The notes below the pieces were generated by a model, which saw only the letters and a list, made by a program, of their open reading frames with translations, did not search any database and was not told the DNA's origin. Source: an uncultured Oscillospiraceae bacterium (GTDB lineage Bacteria; Bacillota; Clostridia; Oscillospirales; Ruminococcaceae). From it: a DNA stretch of 43,743 nucleotides. Numbering within the stretch: position 1 is the first letter of the stretch; every line of letters starts with the position of its first letter. The stretch is taken from assembly GCA_910587465.1 (NCBI GenBank), contig CAJUMS010000002.1, forward strand, positions 31,653-75,395. Direction: 5' to 3'. This document shows positions 28,147 to 37,038 of this stretch, piece by piece. The position numbers were made by a program, and so were the translations under genes.

Positions 28147-28779
28147 TCAGCCCTTGATCGCAGCGAGAACCAGCTTAGAGGTCTCCGCGATCTCGTCCTG
28201 TCCCTGAACCGAAACAAGCTTTCCTCTGGACTGATAGTAATCCTTAAGAGGAGCCGTTTTTTCATGATAGGTCTTCAAGCGAGCCTGAACTGTCTCGGGC
28301 TTGTCGTCTATTCTCTGAACGACCTTAGCGCCGCAAGCGTCGCAAACTCCCTCGACCTTGGTGGGCTTGAACTCGATGTGGTAAGAATTTCCGCAGCCCT
28401 CGCAAACGCGTCTGCCGCTCATTCTTGCCGTGATAGCCTCGTCCGATACCTCGATCTCGACTACCTTATCGATCTGTACGCCCATGCTCTCAAGCGCCTC
28501 CGCCTGAGCAACTGTTCTGGGGAAGCCATCGAGGATAAAGCCGTTCTTGGCGTCATCCTGAGCTATCCTGTCCTTCAGAATGCCGATAACGACCTCATCG
28601 GGAACAAGCTCGCCCGCGTCCATAAACTTCTTTGCCGCAAGACCCGCGTCGGTGCCGTTCTTAACGGCCTCACGCAGCATATTGCCCGTCGATATCGCGG
28701 GAATATTCAGCTCCTTGCAGACAACCTCTGCCTGTGTGCCTTTGCCGGCGCCGGGAGCGCCCAAAAAAATCATATTCAT
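28147..28779 (-). CDS. adk: Adenylate kinase, zinc-type LID
   Basis: A 210-aa enzyme: ATP + AMP = 2 ADP. P-loop IFLGAPGAGKGTQA (residues ~4-17), NMP-binding helix SGNMLREAVKNGT-like (here STGNMLREAV), FILDGFPRTVAQA. The LID has four Cys in two C-x2-C pairs (CEGCGNSYH and CDACGAKV), the zinc-bound form of Gram-positive enzymes. ATG 28779 is preferred over a TTG at 28785 because of GAGGAG spacing. Confidence 0.97.
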   Translation of the reverse strand: MNMIFLGAPGAGKGTQAEVVCKELNIPAISTGNMLREAVKNGTDAGLAAKKFMDAGELVPDEVVIGILKDRIAQDDAKNGFILDGFPRTVAQAEALESMGVQIDKVVEIEVSDEAITARMSGRRVCEGCGNSYHIEFKPTKVEGVCDACGAKVVQRIDDKPETVQARLKTYHEKTAPLKDYYQSRGKLVSVQGQDEIAETSKLVLAAIKG

Positions 28780-28814
28780 AATCAAGCTCCTCTTGTATTA
28801 AAGCTACTCAGCTG

Positions 28815-30176
28815 TTAGTCCAAAAAGCCCGGGTGATGACGCATCATGATCTGGCTCTCGAGAGTACGAACCGTTTCGAGCGCTACGCCGACGATGATCA
28901 GCATCGTAGTACCGCCGAGCGATACAGCGGAGAAGCTCGGGTTGATCCACGAGAGTATGATCGGGAATATCGCGATAGCTCCAAGGAAAATCGCGCCGAT
29001 AAGCGTTATCTTGTTAAGCGAATTGTAAATGAAATCGGATGTTGGCTTACCGGGACGATAACCCGGTATCGCGCCGTTGTTCTTTTTCAGATTGTTCGCA
29101 ATTTCAACGGGATTGTACGTGATCGCCACATAGAAGTAGTTGAACGCGATAATCAGTACAAAATAAATTACCGCATACACCGCCGACTGCTGCGAGAAAA
29201 ATCTCACAAAGCCGTCCCAGAAGGTATCGCCCTTACCGGTTATACCGAAGAAGAAGCAGATCGTCTGAGGCAGCGACATCAGCGACATCGCGAAGATAAT
29301 AGGCATAACGCCGCTCATTGCGACCTTGATCGGAATATGAGTAGACTGTCCTCCGTACATTTTGCGTCCAACAACGCGCTTTGCGTACTGAACCGGAATA
29401 CGTCTCTCCGCGTTCGTCATAAAAATAACGAACCATATCATCGCAACAAAGATAATCACAGTAGCGATAATAAATACAAGGTTTACGCCGATATTGTCGG
29501 GATCGGACGAGATAATGCCGATAAAGTTTCCGATTGTTTCCGGAACTCTTGCCACGATACCCGCGAACAGGATCATGGAGATACCGTTTCCGATACCCTT
29601 TTCGTTGATACGGTCGCCCAGCCAGATAATGACCGACGCACCCGCAACGAAGCACGCGATAATGGTTATCGCCGAAAGCACCACGGAGAACGTGTTGCTC
29701 GTAGTATCCAGAACGTCGCCGAACTTTAAAATCGCAACATGATTTTCATTTGAATCCGTCGTACCGTTTCTCAGTGAGAAGTAGAACGCCGTCGCCTGGA
29801 ATATCGCTATACCGAGCGAAGTGAACTTCGTAATCGAATTGATCTTCTTTCTGCCCTCTTCGCCCTCTTTGGATAACCTTTCGAGCGGCGGTATCGCAAC
29901 AGTCAGAAGCTGAATAATGATCGATGCGTTGATATACGGAGTGATGGACATCGCCAACAGCGTGCCCTTTCCGAGTGCGCCGCCCGTCATTACATCAAGG
30001 TAATTAAGCAGTGACGCCCCCGAGATCATCTGCGATATCGCGGCGTTGTCAAGGAACGGAACGAAAATACATGAACCCAAGCGGAACAAGAGGAGTATAA
30101 ACAGCGTATACAAGATCTTCTTACGCAGCTGAGTATCTACCCACGCGTTACGAAAGACTGTAAGCATTCCGTTCAA
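28815..30176 (-). CDS. secY: Preprotein translocase subunit SecY
   Basis: A 453-aa ten-TM channel protein of the Sec system. TM segments alternate along the sequence from RKKILYTLFILLLFRLGSCI to SLGGTTMLIIVGVALETVRT. The plug/TM2 region (GGALGKGTLLAMSITPYINA) and the cytosolic loop IPGYRPGKPTSDFI are diagnostic. The start could be TTG 30176 (GAGGTG 6 nt upstream, inside the end of rplO) or ATG 30167, which gives the typical family opening MLTVFRNAW. It follows rplO directly. Confidence 0.97.
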   Translation of the reverse strand: MNGMLTVFRNAWVDTQLRKKILYTLFILLLFRLGSCIFVPFLDNAAISQMISGASLLNYLDVMTGGALGKGTLLAMSITPYINASIIIQLLTVAIPPLERLSKEGEEGRKKINSITKFTSLGIAIFQATAFYFSLRNGTTDSNENHVAILKFGDVLDTTSNTFSVVLSAITIIACFVAGASVIIWLGDRINEKGIGNGISMILFAGIVARVPETIGNFIGIISSDPDNIGVNLVFIIATVIIFVAMIWFVIFMTNAERRIPVQYAKRVVGRKMYGGQSTHIPIKVAMSGVMPIIFAMSLMSLPQTICFFFGITGKGDTFWDGFVRFFSQQSAVYAVIYFVLIIAFNYFYVAITYNPVEIANNLKKNNGAIPGYRPGKPTSDFIYNSLNKITLIGAIFLGAIAIFPIILSWINPSFSAVSLGGTTMLIIVGVALETVRTLESQIMMRHHPGFLD

Positions 30177-30620
30177 TTACATCACCTCAGCCTTTCCGCC
30201 TGCCTTTTCAATTTTTTCCTGAGCGGCAGCGGTGAACTTTACCGCCTTTACGGTCAGGCTCTTTGTAAGCTCGCCGTTGCCGAGAATTTTCACGCCGTCC
30301 TTAGCGTCCTTGATAGCGCCGCACTCGATAAGAGCGTCAGCGTCAACAACAGCGCCGCTCTCAAATCTCTTCTCAAGCTCGGACACGTTGATAGTCGCAA
30401 ACTCCTTTGCGAAGATGTTGTTAAAGCCTCTCTTCGGCATTCTTCTCTGAAGCGGCATCTGACCGCCCTCGAAGCCCGGTCTGATAGAGCCGCCGGAACG
30501 TGCCTTCTGACCCTTGTGACCCTTGCCCGCAGTCTTGCCCTGACCGGAACCGTGACCGCGTCCAATGCGCTTTACGTCCTTGACCGAACCTGCCGCCGGC
30601 TGTAATTCGTGAAGCTTCAT
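30177..30620 (-). CDS. rplO: 50S ribosomal protein L15
   Basis: A 147-aa large-subunit assembly protein. It starts with KLHELQPAAGSVKDVKRIGR and then the Gly-rich GHGSGQGKTAGKGHKGQKAR stretch that threads through 23S rRNA, GFEGGQMPLQRRMPKRGFNN and a globular C-terminal part ending in KAGGKAEV. ATG 30620 with GGGGGTG upstream. It lies between rpmD and secY. Confidence 0.97.
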   Translation of the reverse strand: MKLHELQPAAGSVKDVKRIGRGHGSGQGKTAGKGHKGQKARSGGSIRPGFEGGQMPLQRRMPKRGFNNIFAKEFATINVSELEKRFESGAVVDADALIECGAIKDAKDGVKILGNGELTKSLTVKAVKFTAAAQEKIEKAGGKAEVM

Positions 30621-30663
30621 ATTGCTTTGCACCCCCTAGTAAAAATTAGATGTTTTTGTATAA

Positions 30664-30840
30664 TCAAACCTCTTCAACCTTTACCAGGTGAGCGATAGTC
30701 TTGATTTTACCTTTTGTTGCCTCGTTATCGGGCTGAGTTGTTACAGAGTTCACCTTGCGCAGTCCAAGGGAATACGCGGTGGCGATCTGATTCTTCTTGC
30801 AGCTGTTAAGCGAGCGTACAAGCGTTATTTTCAATGCCAT
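30664..30840 (-). CDS. rpmD: 50S ribosomal protein L30
   Basis: A 58-aa protein: ALKITLVRSLNSCKKNQIAT, then LGLRKVNSVTTQPDNEATKG and KIKTIAHLVKVEEV. Full bacterial-type length. AAGGAG is 7 nt before ATG 30840. It lies 43 nt before rplO in the operon. Confidence 0.96.
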   Translation of the reverse strand: MALKITLVRSLNSCKKNQIATAYSLGLRKVNSVTTQPDNEATKGKIKTIAHLVKVEEV

Positions 30841-30934
30841 GATATTTCTCCTTATCTTAAACCGCAAATCGACGTTAGATTCCGTTTCGACGCTCCGCGC
30901 CTCAACGCAGCCTATCGATTTGCCATCTGCGCAA

Positions 30935-31429
30935 TTAGAGATCCTTAACGCTCTTACCTCTGAGCGCAGCGACCTCTTCTGCCGTTCTCAAGCTTGTAAG
31001 ACCCTGCATAGTAGCTCTTACAACGTTGCAGGGGTTGTTTGAACGCAGCGACTTTGTACGGATATTCTTGATGCCCGCCATCTCGATAACGGCACGAACG
31101 GGACCGCCGGCGATAACGCCTGTACCCTCGGGAGCGGGACGCATAAGAACTGCGCCTGCGCCGAATTTGCCTGTGATCTCATGGGGGATCGTAGTGCCCT
31201 TAAGAGCGATCTTGTGAAGATTTTTCTTCGCGTCGTCAATTCCCTTGCGGATAGCGTCGGGAACCTCGTTGGATTTGCCCATACCGAAACCTACTGTGCC
31301 GTTGCCGTCGCCTACGACTACCAGCGCGGAGAACTTCATGATACGTCCGCCCTTTACCGTCTTGGAAACGCGGTTGATGGCAACAACCTTCTCGGAGAGC
31401 TCGTTTTCTGTATTTTCAAAATTAGCCAA
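30935..31429 (-). CDS. rpsE: 30S ribosomal protein S5, TTG start
   Basis: A 164-aa protein of the decoding-fidelity region. The N-terminal dsRBD-like domain shows LSEKVVAINRVSKTVKGGRI and FSALVVVGDGNGTVGFGMGK; the C-terminal domain has PEGTGVIAGGPVRAVIEMAG and NPCNVVRATMQGL. The start is TTG 31429 with AAGGAGG 8 nt upstream; no ATG is in a sensible place before the conserved block. Confidence 0.97.
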   Translation of the reverse strand: MANFENTENELSEKVVAINRVSKTVKGGRIMKFSALVVVGDGNGTVGFGMGKSNEVPDAIRKGIDDAKKNLHKIALKGTTIPHEITGKFGAGAVLMRPAPEGTGVIAGGPVRAVIEMAGIKNIRTKSLRSNNPCNVVRATMQGLTSLRTAEEVAALRGKSVKDL

Positions 31430-31446
31430 GTCTGTTTCCCTCCTTA

Positions 31447-31806
31447 TCAGAAATTAAGTCCGCCTTCTCTTGCGCCCTCGGCGAGAGCCGCAACTCTGCC
31501 GTGGTATACATAGCCGCCTCTGTCGAAAACGACGTCTGTGATACCCGCGGCCTTAGCCGCCTCTGCGATCGCAAGACCGACCTTCTTAGCCGCCTCAACG
31601 TTTCCGCCGTACTGTCCGAAGCCCTTTACTGCCGACGATGCGGAAGCTAAGGTCTTGCCGTTTACGTCGTCAATAATCTGAGCGTAAATGTGCATGGAAG
31701 AACGGAAAACATTGAGTCTGGGACACTCGGGAGTGCCTGTGATCTTAGAGCGGACGCGCTTATGACGGCGAAGTCTGCTCTTATTCTTATCAATAGCTTT
31801 AACCAT
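31447..31806 (-). CDS. rplR: 50S ribosomal protein L18
   Basis: A 119-aa 5S rRNA-binding protein of the central protuberance: KAIDKNKSRLRRHKRVRSKI, TPECPRLNVFRSSMHIYAQI and a C-terminal VVFDRGGYVYHGRVAALAEG and AREGGLNF. Complete. ATG 31806; 19 nt from rplF. Confidence 0.97.
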   Translation of the reverse strand: MVKAIDKNKSRLRRHKRVRSKITGTPECPRLNVFRSSMHIYAQIIDDVNGKTLASASSAVKGFGQYGGNVEAAKKVGLAIAEAAKAAGITDVVFDRGGYVYHGRVAALAEGAREGGLNF

Positions 31807-31824
31807 TTTCTTTCAGTCCTTTCC

Positions 31825-32370
31825 TTACTTCTTGCCCTTGCCGGCTTTACCTTCCTTGCGGCGGATAACCTCATCAACGTACTTGATGCCTTTGCCCTTG
31901 TAAGGCTCGGGAGGACGCTTGCCTCTGATCTCGGAAGCCATCTGTCCGACCTTCTGCTTGTCGATACCCGTTACAATGATCTTGTTGGGAGCGGGAACCT
32001 CAAGCTTGATATCGTCGGTATCCTCAACCTCTACCTTGTGAGAAAAGCCAAGGTTCATAACGACCTTCTTGCCCTGCTTCTCACATCTGAAACCAACGCC
32101 GTTGATCTCCAGCTCCTTCTTGAAGCCCTCCGTAACGCCTACTACCATATTGTGGATAAGCGTTCTGGTCAGACCGTGGAGCGACTTGGAAAGGTTCTCA
32201 TCATCGGGACGGGAAACGATTATCTCCGCGCCCTCATGAGATATATTCATCAGGTGATTGAACTCCTTGGTAAGAGTTCCCTTAGGACCCTTTACTGTTA
32301 CGACCGGTCCGTCGATCTTTACATCGACGCCTGCGGGAACAGTAACAGGCATTCTACCAATTCTTGACAT
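31825..32370 (-). CDS. rplF: 50S ribosomal protein L6
   Basis: A 181-aa protein near the factor-binding site. It opens with SRIGRMPVTVPAGVDVKIDG and shows VTVKGPKGTLTKEFNH; the second repeat ends in IRGKRPPEPYKGKGIKYVDE and EVIRRKEGKAGKGKK. ATG 32370 is preferred because AGGAGG precedes it; an earlier in-frame codon at 32403 lacks support. Confidence 0.97.
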   Translation of the reverse strand: MSRIGRMPVTVPAGVDVKIDGPVVTVKGPKGTLTKEFNHLMNISHEGAEIIVSRPDDENLSKSLHGLTRTLIHNMVVGVTEGFKKELEINGVGFRCEKQGKKVVMNLGFSHKVEVEDTDDIKLEVPAPNKIIVTGIDKQKVGQMASEIRGKRPPEPYKGKGIKYVDEVIRRKEGKAGKGKK

Positions 32371-32386
32371 ATTACTATTCCTCCTA

Positions 32387-32785
32387 TTACCATACGAACG
32401 CAAGAACTTCGCCGCCGACGTTCATCTCGCGAGCCTTCTTGTCGGTCATGATGCCCTTGGAAGTGGAAACTATCGCAATTCCGAGACCCTTCATTACCTT
32501 CGGCATATCCTTGCAGTTTGAGTAAATTCTAAGACCGGGCTTAGATACGCGGCGCAGACCGGTAATAACCTGAGCTCTGCTGTCGGTATACTTAAGTGTT
32601 ACTCTGATAACGCCCTGCTTGCTGTCATCAATAACTTTAAAAGCCTTGATGTAGCCCTCGTCAAGCAGTATCTGAGCGATCTGCTTCTTGAGGTTGGAAG
32701 CGGGAATGTCAACAGTTGGGTGCTTTGCGGAGTTAGCGTTACGAATTCTTGTCAGCATATCCGCAATAGTATCAGTGATCTGCAT
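32387..32785 (-). CDS. rpsH: 30S ribosomal protein S8
   Basis: A 132-aa 16S rRNA binder and, in other bacteria, translational regulator of the spc operon. Start QITDTIADMLTRIRNANSAK; C-terminal GLGIAIVSTSKGIMTDKKAR and EMNVGGEVLAFVW are diagnostic. GGAGG precedes ATG 32785. A 150-nt gap without a gene separates it from rpsN, longer than its neighbours' gaps. Confidence 0.97.
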   Translation of the reverse strand: MQITDTIADMLTRIRNANSAKHPTVDIPASNLKKQIAQILLDEGYIKAFKVIDDSKQGVIRVTLKYTDSRAQVITGLRRVSKPGLRIYSNCKDMPKVMKGLGIAIVSTSKGIMTDKKAREMNVGGEVLAFVW

Positions 32786-32935
32786 TCATTTACCTCCTAA
32801 ACGTAAGCCGTTACGGGCGCTATTAAAAGCGTTACGCGCCTTATGCCCGTCGTACCTACTTGATTTTCCTCTTGATCGGACTTTATTGCAAACTTCCGTC
32901 CGATGAGGTAAAAATTCCGATTTGCTAATTGGTGA

Positions 32936-33121
32936 TTACCAGCTTGCCTTCTTCACACCGGGAATCTGACCCTTATACGCAAGCTCTCTGAAGCAAATTC
33001 TGCAAATGCCGAACTTACGCAGATAAGCGTGAGGTCTGCCGCAGATCTTGCATCTGTTATAAGCACGAGTGGAGAACTTAGGCGTTCTCTGCTGCTTCTG
33101 CTTTAAAGACGTTTTTGCCAT
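32936..33121 (-). CDS. rpsN: 30S ribosomal protein S14, zinc type (type Z)
   Basis: A 61-aa protein, the short C+ form. It opens with AKTSLKQKQQRTPKFSTRAY and has the zinc pairs CKICGRPHAY and CRICFRELAY; it ends GQIPGVKKASW. This form needs zinc; no zinc-free paralogue is in the window. It lies between rplE and rpsH. Confidence 0.97.
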   Translation of the reverse strand: MAKTSLKQKQQRTPKFSTRAYNRCKICGRPHAYLRKFGICRICFRELAYKGQIPGVKKASW

Positions 33122-33136
33122 CTTGTTCCTCCAAAA

Positions 33137-33676
33137 TTACTTCTCAAACGGAGCGCCCATAAGCGTGAGCAGCTCTCTTGCTTCTTCATCGGTCTTAGCG
33201 GTGGTAATAAAGTTGATATCCATACCGCGAACCGCATCGATCTTGTCGTATTCAATTTCGGGGAAGATCAGCTGCTCTTTCAGACCGAACGAGTAGTTGC
33301 CGCGTCCGTCGAAGGAGTTGGGGTTAATACCTCTGAAGTCACGTACACGGGGCAGAGCCACGTTGAACAGTCTGTCGAGGAACTCGTACATGATCTCGCC
33401 GCGCAGTGTTACCTTAACGCCGATGATCTGACCCTCTCTGAGCTTGAAGTTCGCAACGGACTTCTTAGAGCGGCACGCAACGGGCTTCTGACCCGTGATA
33501 GCAGCAAGCTCCGCCATTACGTTTTCAATGATCTTCGCGTTTTCCTTAGCCTCGCCGCAGCCTACGTTGACTACGATCTTATCGATCTTCGGTGTCTGCA
33601 TAACAGACTTGTAGCCAAACTTCTTAAACAGGGCGGGGGCTACGGTTTCCTTGTAGAAATCCTTCATTCTAGCCAT
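33137..33676 (-). CDS. rplE: 50S ribosomal protein L5
   Basis: A 179-aa 5S rRNA binder. Segments: FGYKSVMQTPKIDKIVVNVG, ITGQKPVACRSKKSVANFKL, the VTLRGEIMYEFLDRL block, PRVRDFRGINPNSFDGRGNY and RGMDINFITTAKTDEEAREL. Full length. ATG 33676. The gap to rplX is about 100 nt. Confidence 0.98.
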   Translation of the reverse strand: MARMKDFYKETVAPALFKKFGYKSVMQTPKIDKIVVNVGCGEAKENAKIIENVMAELAAITGQKPVACRSKKSVANFKLREGQIIGVKVTLRGEIMYEFLDRLFNVALPRVRDFRGINPNSFDGRGNYSFGLKEQLIFPEIEYDKIDAVRGMDINFITTAKTDEEARELLTLMGAPFEK

Positions 33677-33779
33677 TGTTACTTTCTCCTATCTGCCGGA
33701 TTTTAGCAACGGAAGAACCTATGAATAAATTCACCGTTATCATTCCGTGCTGCTTGTACCCGACAAGTCGTCTGGTTAA

Positions 33780-34109
33780 TTAGTATTTCAGCTCTGCGCC
33801 GCAGTGCTTGCAAATTCTTATCTTCTTTCCGTCCTCAATCTTGTGACCAACTCTGGTAGGCTTGCTGCACTTAGGGCAAACGGGCATAACCTTGCAAGCG
33901 TAAATCGGGCTCTCGGCCTGAACTCTGCCACCGAGCTGACCCTGCTGACGGGGCTTTACGTGCTTGGTCACCATGTTGATGCCCTCAACTATGACCTTGC
34001 CCTCCTTAGGGGAAACGGTGAGAACCTTTCCGGTCTTGCCTCTGTCGCCCTTCTTGTCGCCGACCATAAGCATTACGGTGTCACCAACTTTAACATGAAG
34101 CTTATTCAT
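33780..34109 (-). CDS. rplX: 50S ribosomal protein L24 with zinc-ribbon-like tail
   Basis: A 109-aa assembly initiator. The KOW motif is VKVGDTVMLMVGDKKGDRGK, followed by GINMVTKHVKPRQQGQLGGR. The C-terminal part has two C-x2-C pairs (VCPKCSKPTRVGHK and CKHCGAELKY), which could bind zinc. L24 tails with and without the cysteines both exist among bacteria. GGAGGTG precedes ATG 34109. Confidence 0.97.
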   Translation of the reverse strand: MNKLHVKVGDTVMLMVGDKKGDRGKTGKVLTVSPKEGKVIVEGINMVTKHVKPRQQGQLGGRVQAESPIYACKVMPVCPKCSKPTRVGHKIEDGKKIRICKHCGAELKY

Positions 34110-34122
34110 CAGTACACCTCCA

Positions 34123-34491
34123 TTACAGTACTTCGGGAGCGAGGGACAAAATCTTCATAAAGTCCTTATCTCTAAGCTCTCTGGCAACCGGCCCAAAAAT
34201 ACGAGTACCTCTCGGATTTTTGTCCTCCTTGATAATTACCGCCGCGTTTTCGTCAAAGCGGATATATGTGCCGTCGTCGCGTCTCAAGCCCTTAGCCGAG
34301 CGAACGATAACGCACTTTACAACGTCGCCCTTTTTAACAACGCCGCCGGGTGTAGCTTTTTTGACCGAAGCAACTATTACGTCGCCGATATTAGCGTATC
34401 TTCTGCGGGTACCGCCCAGCACTCTGATACACATAAGCTCCTTGGCGCCGGTGTTGTCGGCAACCTTAAGCAATGTCTGCATCTGAATCAT
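34123..34491 (-). CDS. rplN: 50S ribosomal protein L14
   Basis: A 122-aa protein. QMQTLLKVADNTGAKELMCI, GGTRRRYANIGDVIVASVKK, the GVVKKGDVVKCVIVRSAKGL block and GTRIFGPVARELRDKDFMKI are near-universal. It lies 13 nt before rplX. Confidence 0.98.
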   Translation of the reverse strand: MIQMQTLLKVADNTGAKELMCIRVLGGTRRRYANIGDVIVASVKKATPGGVVKKGDVVKCVIVRSAKGLRRDDGTYIRFDENAAVIIKEDKNPRGTRIFGPVARELRDKDFMKILSLAPEVL

Positions 34492-34535
34492 GGCATTACT
34501 TCTCCTTTCGTAAAATTCAAATACTGTCCGCTATA

Positions 34536-34790
34536 TTACTTAGCGCGCTCAATTACATTTACAAGGCGCCATCTCTTGTCCTTGGAAAGCGGACGAGTTT
34601 CCATTATCTCAACTCTGTCGCCGATGTTGCAGGTGTTCTGCTCATCGTGAGCCTTGAGCTTAATGGTGCGCTTTACGATTTTCTTGTAAAGAGGATGACG
34701 AACATTGTCCTCGATGGCAACGACGATCGTCTTGTCCATCTTGTTGCTGACTACCTTGCCGACTCTTGTCTTTCTTAAAGCTCTTTCCAT
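34536..34790 (-). CDS. rpsQ: 30S ribosomal protein S17
   Basis: An 84-aa OB-fold 16S rRNA binder. RKTRVGKVVSNKMDKTIVVA, HPLYKKIVKRTIKLKAHDEQ and GDRVEIMETRPLSKDKRWRL are diagnostic. ATG 34790, 22 nt after rpmC. Confidence 0.97.
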   Translation of the reverse strand: MERALRKTRVGKVVSNKMDKTIVVAIEDNVRHPLYKKIVKRTIKLKAHDEQNTCNIGDRVEIMETRPLSKDKRWRLVNVIERAK

Positions 34791-34812
34791 GTTTAGTTCT
34801 TATCCTCCTTCC

Positions 34813-35013
34813 TTAATTCTGTGCCGTAAGCTCACGCTCGCGCTGGATAGTCTTGATGCGGGCGATATCCTTCTTGACAGCCTTGATTCTTGTAGGATTG
34901 TCAAGCTGATTTACGGCAAGCTGGAAGCGAAGATTAAAGAGCTCTGCTTTGAGTTCGGCGAGCTTAGTTTCAAGCTCTGTTTCCGAAAGATATTTAATTT
35001 CCGAAGCCTTCAT
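34813..35013 (-). CDS. rpmC: 50S ribosomal protein L29
   Basis: A 66-aa two-helix protein near the tunnel exit: EIKYLSETELETKLAELKAE, FNLRFQLAVNQLDNPTRIKA and IARIKTIQRERE. The ATG overlaps the rplP stop by one base. Confidence 0.97.
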   Translation of the reverse strand: MKASEIKYLSETELETKLAELKAELFNLRFQLAVNQLDNPTRIKAVKKDIARIKTIQRERELTAQN

Positions 35014-35435
35014 TAAAGCTCACCTCCGTCTTCCTTCTTAACAAATTTACACTTGATAGGCAGCTTATGCATCGCGAGACGCATAGCCTCTCTTGCGGTC
35101 TCCTCGGATACGCCTGCGATCTCGAACATAACGCGTCCGGGCTTAACAACGGCAACCCAGTATTCGGGAGAACCCTTTCCGGAACCCATACGAGTGCCGA
35201 GCGGCTTTGTAGTAACGGGCTTATCCGGGAATATCTTGATCCAAACCTGACCGCCACGCTTGATGTAACGTGTCATAGCGATACGAGCCGCCTCGATCTG
35301 GTTGGACTTTATCCATGCAGCTTCGAGTGCCTGCAAACCGAACTGTCCGTTGGATACGGTATTGCCTCTTGTAGCCACGCCCTTGCGGCGGCCTCTCTGC
35401 ACCCTTCTGTACTTTACTCTCTTAGGAAGCAGCAT
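35013..35435 (-). CDS. rplP: 50S ribosomal protein L16
   Basis: A 140-aa protein at the A-site tRNA and 5S rRNA side. LLPKRVKYRRVQRGRRKGVA, the AAWIKSNQIEAARIAMTRYI block, GQVWIKIFPDKPVTTKPLGT and RMGSGKGSPEYWVAVVKPGR are all present. It overlaps rpsC's stop by one base. Confidence 0.98.
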   Translation of the reverse strand: MLLPKRVKYRRVQRGRRKGVATRGNTVSNGQFGLQALEAAWIKSNQIEAARIAMTRYIKRGGQVWIKIFPDKPVTTKPLGTRMGSGKGSPEYWVAVVKPGRVMFEIAGVSEETAREAMRLAMHKLPIKCKFVKKEDGGEL

Positions 35436-36247
35436 TATTCGTTACCTCCTTCTGTTTTCTTAGCTTCTCTCGGTCTGCGTGGGCGGCGATCATCGCGGCC
35501 TCTGCCACCGTTGTTTCTGTCATTGCGGCGTCTGTCGTGGCGCTCCGATCTCTGTGCGGGGATCTCGCCCTTGAGCACTTCGCCGTTGTAGATCCATACC
35601 TTAACGCCGATAACGCCGTATGTGGTGTTCGCTCTCGCTACGCCGTAGTCAATATCCGCACGCAGTGTCTGAAGCGGGATAGTACCCTCGTGATAGCTCT
35701 CCGAACGAGCGATCTCCGCACCGCCGAGACGGCCGCTTACCATGGTCTTTATACCCTTGGCGCCGCTCTTCATCGTTCTGCCGATCACCTGCTTCATAGC
35801 ACGTCTGAAGGATACACGACCCTCCAGCTGCATTGCGATGTTGTCAGCAACGAGCTGAGCGTTCAGATCGGGATTCTTGATCTCAACGATATCAAGGGAA
35901 ACGCTCTTGCCGCCGACGATCTTCTCGATCTCCGCACGGAGCTTCTCGATCTCCGCACCCTTTACACCGATAAGCATACCGGGCTTTGCCGCGTGAATAT
36001 AAACCTTGATCTTGTCGGCGCCTGTGCGCTCGATCTCGACCTTGGCAATTCCGACAGCTCTCGAGAGCTGCTGCGCGGTCTTTTCTCCGTTAGCCTTGTT
36101 GAACATTCTCTTGTTCATCAGGTAATCACGGATATTATAGTCCTCAACAAGTGTATCACCGAAGGTTGCTTTGCCCGCGAACCAGCGAGAATCCCAATCC
36201 TTGATTACACCCACTCTGAGACCGTGTGGATTAACCTTCTGTCCCAT
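35435..36247 (-). CDS. rpsC: 30S ribosomal protein S3 with Arg/Asp-rich tail
   Basis: A 270-aa mRNA-entry-side protein with helicase-like activity in the ribosome. It opens GQKVNPHGLRVGVIKDWDSR; KH domain around IHAAKPGMLIGVKGAEIEKL; C-terminal SGRLGGAEIARSESYHEGTI and VARANTTYGVIGVKVWIYNG. The last ~45 residues are an Arg/Asn/Asp-rich disordered tail, common but variable in Clostridia. Confidence 0.98.
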   Translation of the reverse strand: MGQKVNPHGLRVGVIKDWDSRWFAGKATFGDTLVEDYNIRDYLMNKRMFNKANGEKTAQQLSRAVGIAKVEIERTGADKIKVYIHAAKPGMLIGVKGAEIEKLRAEIEKIVGGKSVSLDIVEIKNPDLNAQLVADNIAMQLEGRVSFRRAMKQVIGRTMKSGAKGIKTMVSGRLGGAEIARSESYHEGTIPLQTLRADIDYGVARANTTYGVIGVKVWIYNGEVLKGEIPAQRSERHDRRRNDRNNGGRGRDDRRPRRPREAKKTEGGNE

Positions 36248-36261
36248 TGTAATTCTCCTCC

Positions 36262-36597
36262 TTATTCAGCTTCTTTAACAACCAGCGTGATGTTGGACGT
36301 TCTCTTCAAAATTCTGTGAGCACGGCCATGATCCTTAGCCCTGATACGCTTGAGCGTAATGCCCGGACCAACGTGAGCTTCCGAAACATACAATCTGGAA
36401 GTATCCATATTGTGATTGTTCTCTGCGTTGGCAACAGCGCTCTTCAGCAGCTTTGCAAGCGGCTCGCTTGCGGACTTGGGCGTGTTGTTGAGTATCGCCA
36501 TAGCGACCTCCACAGGCTTGTTTCTGATAAGATCAAGCACTATGCCGACCTTTCTCGGAGAAATACGAACCTGCGTCAGAATAGCTTTAGCTTCCAT
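36262..36597 (-). CDS. rplV: 50S ribosomal protein L22
   Basis: A 111-aa tunnel-lining protein. ILTQVRISPRKVGIVLDLIR, the AVANAENNHNMDTSRLYVSE block and the loop-end GPGITLKRIRAKDHGRAHRI mark the family. It lies 15 nt before rpsC. Confidence 0.98.
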   Translation of the reverse strand: MEAKAILTQVRISPRKVGIVLDLIRNKPVEVAMAILNNTPKSASEPLAKLLKSAVANAENNHNMDTSRLYVSEAHVGPGITLKRIRAKDHGRAHRILKRTSNITLVVKEAE

Positions 36598-36608
36598 AGT
36601 TCTCCTCC

Positions 36609-36887
36609 TTACTTCTTGCCTGTGGTCTTGCTTCCCGCGTGACCCTTATAAGTTCTCGTGGGAGCAAACTCGCCGAGCTTGTGTCCTACCATATCCTCGG
36701 TAACGTATACCGGAACGTGCTTTCTGCCGTCATGAACGGCAAACGTATGACCTACGAAATCGGGGAAAATCGTCGAAGCGCGGCTCCAAGTTTTCAGAAC
36801 CTTCTTTTCACCCTTTTCGTTCATGTCAAGAACTCTCTTCATCAGAGCCTCTTGCACGAAAGGTCCCTTCTTAATGCTTCTTCCCAT
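36609..36887 (-). CDS. rpsS: 30S ribosomal protein S19
   Basis: A 92-aa head protein. GRSIKKGPFVQEALMKRVLD, TIFPDFVGHTFAVHDGRKHV and VGHKLGEFAPTRTYKGHAGS are diagnostic. A 150-nt gap with no gene separates it from rplB; this gap holds a small CGCTC/GAGCG stem. Confidence 0.98.
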   Translation of the reverse strand: MGRSIKKGPFVQEALMKRVLDMNEKGEKKVLKTWSRASTIFPDFVGHTFAVHDGRKHVPVYVTEDMVGHKLGEFAPTRTYKGHAGSKTTGKK

Positions 36888-37038
36888 TGTAAAAAATCCT
36901 TTCAGTTGAGCTGCAAGTTAATGAGCAGCGAAAAACGTTTTTACGCGCTCGGCGGAGCGTTCCTTAGGGACTTCTGCCCCCGCGCTCCAAATACGCAACG
37001 CCGTTCTTATTAACAGCAACCGCAGAATAAATAGTCTA